From Deltaproteobacteria bacterium (lineage in GTDB: Bacteria > Myxococcota > XYA12-FULL-58-9 > JAUUZB01): a stretch of 10,100 nucleotides of DNA. Shown piece by piece: positions 5,736 to 10,100 of the stretch. The stretch covers positions 1 through 10,100 of the forward strand of contig JAUUZB010000059.1 in assembly GCA_030590185.1 (NCBI GenBank), in the 5' to 3' direction. Positions within the stretch are counted from its first letter, which is position 1; the number at the start of each line of letters is the position of its first letter. The notes beneath the pieces were generated by a model. It saw only the letters and a program-made list of their open reading frames with translations. It had not been told where the DNA came from and searched no databases. A program made the translations under genes and the position numbers.

Positions 5736-8207
5736 TCAGCCGCCTAGCACGTCGCGGAGCTTGGCCGACAGGCTCTGGGTCGAGTACGGCTTCTGGATGA
5801 AACCAGCCAACCCCTTGCCCGCGAAGCGGTCGATCAAGTCCTGCTCGTTGTAACCGCTCGACAGGACCACGCAGACCTCGCGCTTGATCCGCCGCAGCTC
5901 CTCGAAGCACTGCTCGCCATCGACGTTGGGCATGGTCAGGTCGAGCAGGACGCAGACGATCTGCTCCTCGTGCTCTCGAAAAACCTCGATGGCCTCGCGC
6001 CCATCGACCGCCATGACCACATCGAACCCGAGGCGCTCGAGCATGCGTGTCGCGGTGGTGCGCACGATCTCCTCGTCGTCCACCAATAGGACGGTGCCGC
6101 TCGGGCTCCAGCTCTCTGGCTTGGTCATGGGTTCCTCCCCTCGCGCGGTTGCCCCCTCGTCACTCGGGAACAACACCTTGACCGTGGTACCCCGGCCAAC
6201 CTCACTGTAGACCTTGATGGCGCCGTGGTGTCCCCGCACGATGCCGAGCACCGCCGCGAGCCCGAGGCCACGACCGGTGAACTTGGTCGAAAAAAACGGG
6301 TCAAAAATGCGTTGCACGGTGTCTTCGTCCATGCCGCAACCCGTGTCCGAGACCTCGACCCAGGAGAAGACACCGGGGGCGAGATCGTCGTCGAGGAAGG
6401 TCTCGGCCAGGTACGCGTGGTCACACGCCACGACCCCGGTGCTGATGGCGATGACGCCGCTCTCATCGCCGATGGCGTCGGAGGCGTTGGTGATCAGGTT
6501 CATCACCACCTGGCGCAACTGGGTCGCGTCGGCGCGCACCGGGGGCACGTCCGCGGCGAAGTTGTAACGCAGGACTGCCTTCTTCGAAATGGAGACCTCG
6601 AGCAGGTGAGCCATCTCGGTGACCACCGACTCCAGGCTCAAGACATCGACCACGAACCGGCCCTTGCCGGCATAGGCGAGCATCTGGCGTACCAGATCGG
6701 CGGCACGACGGGCCGAGCGCTCCACGTCCTGGATGCAGTCGCGCACCGGTGATTCGAATGGCAGGTCGAGCAGCGCCACGCTGGTGTTGCCCAGGATGCC
6801 GGCCAACAGATTGTTGAAATCGTGGGCGATGCCACCGGCCAACACGCCGAGGCTCTCGAGCTTCTGGGCGTGTTGGATCTGCGCCTCGAGGTTGCGCCGC
6901 TCCTCCTCGGCGTAGCGGCGGTCCTCCTCGGCCCCGATGGCGCGTGCTACCGTCCCGAGCAGGCGGCCGTCATCGGCGGTGGGTGAAAAATCGTGCTCGT
7001 AGGCCACGCTCAGCGCCCCGATCGGCTTGCCATGGCAGCTCACCAGGCGGCAGACGCAGCTCTCGATCCCGAGGGCTGACACGAAGGGATCGCTCTTGGC
7101 GTAGGAGCTACGTTGGAGGTCGCTGACCACCAGCACATCCTCGGTCTCGCTGGCCAGGACGTCGCTGCACAGCAACCCGGACGCCGGGTAGTCTCGCCCG
7201 AGATCCTTGGGGGGCTTCCAGCTGGCGGCAAAGATCACTCTCTCGTTCTCGAATCGACAGAAGGCGGCGGCGCGACCGTTGAGCAGCTCACCGACCAGCT
7301 GGGTGAGGAGATCGAGGTTCTCTTGATAGTCGGTGCCCAGCGCCGCGAGTCTCTCGGTGAGCCTCGAGAGGCGGCGCGCCGACCGCTTGCGGTCGGTGAT
7401 GTCGAGAACGGTGAAGGTCACGCCGGCGGTCAAGTCGCCCCGGTCGAGGGGAGTCGAGCTCAGCAGGACCTCGATGATCTCGCCATCCTTGCGTTGCATC
7501 CGGGTCTCGACCGTGCCGGTGCCATGCTCCAAGATCTGCTGGTACTTCTCCTGACCGACGAGATCGAATTCGGCCTGCGTTGGATAGAGGAAGCGGGCGC
7601 TGCGATCGAGCATCTCCTCGGCGCTGTAGCCGAGCAGGTCGCCGAACTTCTTGTTGACGTGCGTGATGACCCGGCCGCGGACGAGGCCGATGCCCACCGG
7701 CGCAGCGCTAAACAAGCTCTGCAGGCGTGCCTCGCTGGCGCGCAGGGATTCCTCGGTGCGCTTGCGCTCGGTGATCTCTAGAAACAGCGCCGCCATCTCG
7801 TTCGGTGCGGTTTGAAAAACATGAACCTCGTAGGCGCCCTTGATCTGGTCATCCTCGTAGCTGAGCTGCTCGGTGGTCCAGGAGACGCCGTCCCGGGCGG
7901 CGGCGCGGTAGCGATCTGGAAGTTCGGTCTCCACCAGGGGTGGGAAGGCCTCCTCGATGGACTTGCCCACGAACCGCGTGTTGTCGATGCCGAGCAGACG
8001 ATCCGCGGCGGGGTTGGCGCCGATGAAGATCAGCCGACCGCTCGGCTCCAAGCGGTAGCGATGAATCCCCATGGGGGAAGCGCGCACAAATTGCCAGGAG
8101 AGCGCGTCTGGGCCGGCGTGGCCCGCCGCCTCGAGCCGATCGATCTGCTCGTGGGCAGCGGTCAGCTCCGCGATGAGCTGCTTCTTCGTCTTCCGCTCGT
8201 CCCGCAT
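5736..8207 (-). CDS. Soluble hybrid histidine kinase: PAS-PAS-GAF-HisKA-HATPase-REC
   Basis: A cytosolic hybrid sensor kinase of 823 residues with no membrane segment or signal peptide. A short coiled coil (about 5-28) leads into PAS 1 (about 36-147, ending LFLEITERKR) and PAS 2 (about 160-275, ending TVLDITDRKR), then a GAF domain (about 285-430). HisKA carries the acceptor His462 in LAGGIAHDFNNLL. The ATPase has the N box (NLITNASDAI), G1 (DTGCGMD), F box (FDPFFSTKF) and G2 (GRGLGLAAVLG). The receiver domain (about 704-822) is complete: DD at 710-711, acceptor Asp756 in LLDLTMP, SSGYN and Lys806 in KPYS. The GAF domain has clustered cysteines (384, 386, 391), which could sense redox state or a metal. 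The ATG at 8207 has a G-rich upstream stretch (GGTGGGGGG). It lies 84 nt after the NadD-NadK gene with no terminator between, so it may be cotranscribed. Ligand and output partner are unknown. Confidence 0.94.
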   Translation of the reverse strand: MRDERKTKKQLIAELTAAHEQIDRLEAAGHAGPDALSWQFVRASPMGIHRYRLEPSGRLIFIGANPAADRLLGIDNTRFVGKSIEEAFPPLVETELPDRYRAAARDGVSWTTEQLSYEDDQIKGAYEVHVFQTAPNEMAALFLEITERKRTEESLRASEARLQSLFSAAPVGIGLVRGRVITHVNKKFGDLLGYSAEEMLDRSARFLYPTQAEFDLVGQEKYQQILEHGTGTVETRMQRKDGEIIEVLLSSTPLDRGDLTAGVTFTVLDITDRKRSARRLSRLTERLAALGTDYQENLDLLTQLVGELLNGRAAAFCRFENERVIFAASWKPPKDLGRDYPASGLLCSDVLASETEDVLVVSDLQRSSYAKSDPFVSALGIESCVCRLVSCHGKPIGALSVAYEHDFSPTADDGRLLGTVARAIGAEEDRRYAEEERRNLEAQIQHAQKLESLGVLAGGIAHDFNNLLAGILGNTSVALLDLPFESPVRDCIQDVERSARRAADLVRQMLAYAGKGRFVVDVLSLESVVTEMAHLLEVSISKKAVLRYNFAADVPPVRADATQLRQVVMNLITNASDAIGDESGVIAISTGVVACDHAYLAETFLDDDLAPGVFSWVEVSDTGCGMDEDTVQRIFDPFFSTKFTGRGLGLAAVLGIVRGHHGAIKVYSEVGRGTTVKVLFPSDEGATARGEEPMTKPESWSPSGTVLLVDDEEIVRTTATRMLERLGFDVVMAVDGREAIEVFREHEEQIVCVLLDLTMPNVDGEQCFEELRRIKREVCVVLSSGYNEQDLIDRFAGKGLAGFIQKPYSTQSLSAKLRDVLGG
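6126..6138 (-). promoter_or_regulatory. Internal Shine-Dalgarno and ATG: possible separate receiver-domain product
   Basis: In the linker between the ATPase and receiver domains, the minus strand reads GGGGAGGAACCCATG. The GGAGG (6134-6138) is 5 nt before an in-frame ATG (6126-6128, Met694). This is a better ribosome site than the one at the gene's own start. Initiation here would give a 130-residue free CheY-like receiver (MTKPESW...), beginning about 10 residues before the receiver fold. Expression is inferred, not shown. Confidence 0.5.
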
Positions 8208-8291
8208 GCACCCCCCACCGTCACAACCCAGGGTGTCGTGGCTAGAGTATCGCTGATGAGTGGTGCGGGAGGCAAACCCGCGACCGACGGC
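8208..8291. other. Spacer between NadD-NadK and hybrid kinase genes
   Basis: These 84 bp hold a weak 5-bp inverted repeat (GCGGG 8265-8269, CCCGC 8277-8281) with no T-run on either strand, and no convincing promoter. It is read as an intra-operon spacer; a weak internal promoter cannot be excluded. Confidence 0.4.
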
Positions 8292-9665
8292 TCAACTCTC
8301 CAACGGAAACTGAATCCTCGCCAGCTTCTCCGCCGGGTGGTGTCCCGGCTCAAAGGCCAGCTCCACCGCGGCGATGTTGCTGGTGCGAGCCTTCATGCGC
8401 CGCACCTCGCCCTGGGGTACACCATCGACGAAACCACGCAGCGGGCGCTTGTTCGGATCGAGGGTGGTGAGCTCCACCTCCGCCTCCAGGGAGAGCACCG
8501 CCGGACTCCAGAAAGCCGGGAACAAAACGTTGGACCCAACCAAGACCAAGGCCGGTGTATTCAGGGGCAGGGCCGGGCCACCCATGGCGCGGGCATAGGA
8601 GGTCGAGCCAGCGGCGGTGGCCACCAGGGCGCCGTCAGCCACCAGCCTCGGGAGTCGCTCCTCGCCGTCGACCGAGACCCGCAGCCAAGCCGTTTGACCG
8701 GAGGCGCGCTCCACCCAGGCGTCGTTGAAGGCGAGGGATGTCTTGGTCGCGCCCTCCGGCCCCTCGGTCTCCACCCACAGCAAGGCGACCTGTTCGAGTA
8801 CCAGGTGTTGGGCGAGGTATTGGGCTGGCGGAGCGCTGTTGAGCAGGAAGCCGACGTGGCCGACGTTGATGCCGTAGAAGGGCACCCGTCGTCGCCAGTG
8901 CTGGCGGATGACGCGCAGCATGGTGCCGTCGCCGCCGATGACCAGGATGAGGTTCGGATCGCCCTCTTCACTCTCACCGAGCTCGGCCGCGATGCGAGCC
9001 GCCTCGCCGTTCCACGGGTCGAACACGATCAGGGGCCGCAGCTGCTCCAGCTCGAAGCGGGTGCTGTGCGGTGGGCGCATGCCGCGGTAGAGACGATGGC
9101 GCTCCACGTAGCGAGCTACCTCCGGCAGAAGAAGATCTTCGAAGGCTTTGTGGTGAAAGACCCGATCCCGAATCGCCGCGCTCTCGCCGGCGACGTCGAC
9201 CTCCATTATCCGGTGGCTCGGCGGTAGGTCGGCCGCGTCGAAGACGGCGCCCGGCGTCTTGATCACCACGAAGTTGCAGCGTTGCCAGAGCTCCTCCCCG
9301 TGCTCCCACAGGCGTTGGATCGGCGCCTCGCCCCGGCCGCCGCCAGCGATCAGCTCCGTGCTCACCACGTTCCATACCTCCCCCTCGGCGCGGTAGCGTT
9401 CGTTGAGCTGATGGGTGCGGGTGAAGGTGCTCGCCTCGAGGTCGAAGAGATCGACGCGCACCCGCGGAAGGCCGCGGAAGGTCATGTCGACCATCGCCGC
9501 CCGGTAAACCGGGGGCACGTCGTTGGTCACCTCCTTGTCGGGGCGTGGACCGCAGGGCACGATGATGACCCGGTCATACGACCCGGCGAGCCGCTCGGCA
9601 ATCGTGCGGTGGTGCAGGCCGGGTGGATTAAAGCTGCCGCCAAAGATCGCGATCGTCTCGGTCAC
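8292..9665 (-). CDS. NadD-like nucleotidyltransferase fused to NAD kinase
   Basis: One uninterrupted 457-residue chain with two NAD-pathway domains. Residues about 4-195 resemble nicotinate-nucleotide adenylyltransferase (NadD: nicotinate mononucleotide + ATP to deamido-NAD): GGSFNPPG (9-16), VVSTELI in the GADNL position, LWEHGEELWQRCNFVVIKTPG in the substrate-specificity region, and a weakened ISSTxIR site (ESAAIR, 161-166). The usual HxGH is here GLHH (16-19). Residues about 203-457 are NAD kinase (NAD + ATP to NADP): GGDGT (244-248, catalytic Asp246), GINVGHVGFL, ND (314-315, usually NE) and DGALVATAAGSTSYA (344-358). The kinase half is somewhat short for its family. The GTG at 9665 is chosen because it overlaps the preceding stop (GTGA) and has GGGGA 5 nt upstream; an ATG at 9737 would overlap the upstream gene by 76 nt. 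The internal Met196 at the junction lacks a ribosome site. Domain calls are firm; activity of the first domain is less certain. Confidence 0.9.
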   Translation of the reverse strand: MTETIAIFGGSFNPPGLHHRTIAERLAGSYDRVIIVPCGPRPDKEVTNDVPPVYRAAMVDMTFRGLPRVRVDLFDLEASTFTRTHQLNERYRAEGEVWNVVSTELIAGGGRGEAPIQRLWEHGEELWQRCNFVVIKTPGAVFDAADLPPSHRIMEVDVAGESAAIRDRVFHHKAFEDLLLPEVARYVERHRLYRGMRPPHSTRFELEQLRPLIVFDPWNGEAARIAAELGESEEGDPNLILVIGGDGTMLRVIRQHWRRRVPFYGINVGHVGFLLNSAPPAQYLAQHLVLEQVALLWVETEGPEGATKTSLAFNDAWVERASGQTAWLRVSVDGEERLPRLVADGALVATAAGSTSYARAMGGPALPLNTPALVLVGSNVLFPAFWSPAVLSLEAEVELTTLDPNKRPLRGFVDGVPQGEVRRMKARTSNIAAVELAFEPGHHPAEKLARIQFPLES

Positions 9666-10100
9666 TTCGATCCCCGGTGTTTGGGAAGTACCTCGCCAGC
9701 GCGCGCGCCAGTGTGCACGCCGTCCCGAACAGTGCATTGCCCGGCCACGAAGACCTGCGAGATCCCATCCGGCGTGCGGGTCGGATCTTCGTAGGTGGCG
9801 CGATCTCGAACCTCGGCCGGGTCAAAGAGGACCAGATCCGCCTTGGCACCCACCGTGAGTCGACCGCGCTCAGCGAGGCCGAGCTTATCCGCGGTCTTGC
9901 CGGTCATCCGATGGACCGCCTCCTCGAGGGTGAGCAGGCCCTCCTCGCGCACGTAGGTGCCGAGGACCCGGGGGAAGGTGCCGTAGGTCCTGGGGTGCGG
10001 CTTGCCCCCACTCAGCGGGAAGCTGTCCGAGCCGATCATCGCAGTCCCGTGGGCGAGCACGGTGCGCACGTCCTTCTCGCACATTAGATGCGCAATCGCC
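9662..10100 (-). CDS. N-acyl-D-amino-acid deacylase (amidohydrolase family), 3' part only
   Basis: The last 145 residues of a metal-dependent amidohydrolase; the frame stays open through the right edge, so the rest lies outside. D-aminoacylases remove the acyl group from N-acyl-D-amino acids. The visible part carries the family's C-terminal signature. AHGTAMIGSDSFPLSGG includes the conserved GSD, whose Asp is the catalytic residue in studied D-aminoacylases. HPRTYGTFPRVLGTYVRE follows, then LTLEEAVHRMTGKTADKLGL, RGRLTVGAKADLVLFDP of the terminal beta domain, and HTGARAGEVL near the end. The Met at 10084 is internal, not the start. Its stop overlaps the start of the NadD-NadK gene by 4 nt, so the two are probably cotranscribed. 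A dihydropyrimidinase-like or other amidohydrolase is less likely, given the HPRTYGTFPR motif. Confidence 0.88.
   Translation of the reverse strand, partial: AIAHLMCEKDVRTVLAHGTAMIGSDSFPLSGGKPHPRTYGTFPRVLGTYVREEGLLTLEEAVHRMTGKTADKLGLAERGRLTVGAKADLVLFDPAEVRDRATYEDPTRTPDGISQVFVAGQCTVRDGVHTGARAGEVLPKHRGSK
9663..9675 (-). promoter_or_regulatory. Coupled GTG start with Shine-Dalgarno for the NadD-NadK gene
   Basis: On the minus strand GGGGATCGAAGTGACC holds the SD-like GGGGA (9671-9675), a 5-nt spacer and GTG (9663-9665). The GTG overlaps the TGA of the deacylase gene (9662-9664) as GTGA. This is the typical arrangement for translational coupling and decides the start. Confidence 0.78.

Noticed and set aside
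9078..9080. Internal ATG (Met196) as a separate NAD kinase start.
   Set aside because: No Shine-Dalgarno precedes it (upstream minus-strand bases ctctaccgcggc), so the fused product is favoured.
7812..9227. Long plus-strand open frame of 471 codons opposite the hybrid kinase and NadD-NadK genes.
   Set aside because: It spans two well-supported minus-strand genes and the gap between them, has low-complexity composition and shows no domain motif. It is a high-GC antisense shadow.
9666..9737. Upstream ATG start for the NadD-NadK gene adding 24 residues.
   Set aside because: The added residues are Arg/Trp-rich, unlike an adenylyltransferase N-terminus, and overlap the deacylase by 76 nt. The GTG at 9665 has both coupling and a ribosome site.

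Overview
The window looks like a chromosomal stretch of a high-GC, Gram-negative bacterium, most plausibly Myxococcota or a related former deltaproteobacterial group. The reasons are strong G/C bias at third codon positions, two large sensor kinases within 10 kb, a sigma-54-type promoter, and a secreted cysteine-rich lipoprotein ending in an eight-cysteine cluster of the kind I associate with that group. No transposase, integrase, phage gene, CRISPR array, tRNA or rRNA was seen. The placement is inference from gene content, not from a marker gene.

Layout, left to right. (1) 2-1816, plus: most of a membrane-bound sensor histidine kinase, cut at its 5' end by the window edge. (2) 1817-1901: a short convergent gap filled by a strong GC hairpin set inside a split copy of a dispersed-repeat-like motif. 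(3) 1902-3353, minus: a protein of five S1-type RNA-binding domains. (4) 3354-3558: a divergent control region with a near-consensus -24/-12 (sigma-54) promoter pointing right, a 19-bp inverted repeat about 100 bp upstream of the predicted transcription start, and a second inverted repeat and a mini-ORF in the leader of the S1 gene. (5) 3559-5646, plus: a 695-residue lipoprotein with 90 cysteines after the lipidated one, a tandemly duplicated central unit and a C-terminal eight-cysteine cluster. (6) 5678-5720: a textbook intrinsic terminator. (7) 5736-10100, minus: three co-directional genes, transcribed from right to left. They are the 3' end of an N-acyl-D-amino-acid deacylase, a NadD-NadK fusion whose GTG start overlaps the deacylase stop by 4 nt, and after 84 nt a soluble hybrid histidine kinase (PAS-PAS-GAF-HisKA-HATPase-REC).

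How the genes may work together. The fusion would join the last two steps from nicotinate mononucleotide to NADP: adenylylation (NadD) and NAD phosphorylation (NadK), with only NAD synthetase missing between them. The hybrid kinase may also make a free receiver domain from an internal start with an excellent Shine-Dalgarno sequence. The lipoprotein is its own transcription unit, probably switched on by a sigma-54 activator. The most noteworthy points are the NadD-NadK fusion with its altered nucleotidyltransferase motif, the internal start in the hybrid kinase, and the sigma-54-controlled cysteine-rich lipoprotein.
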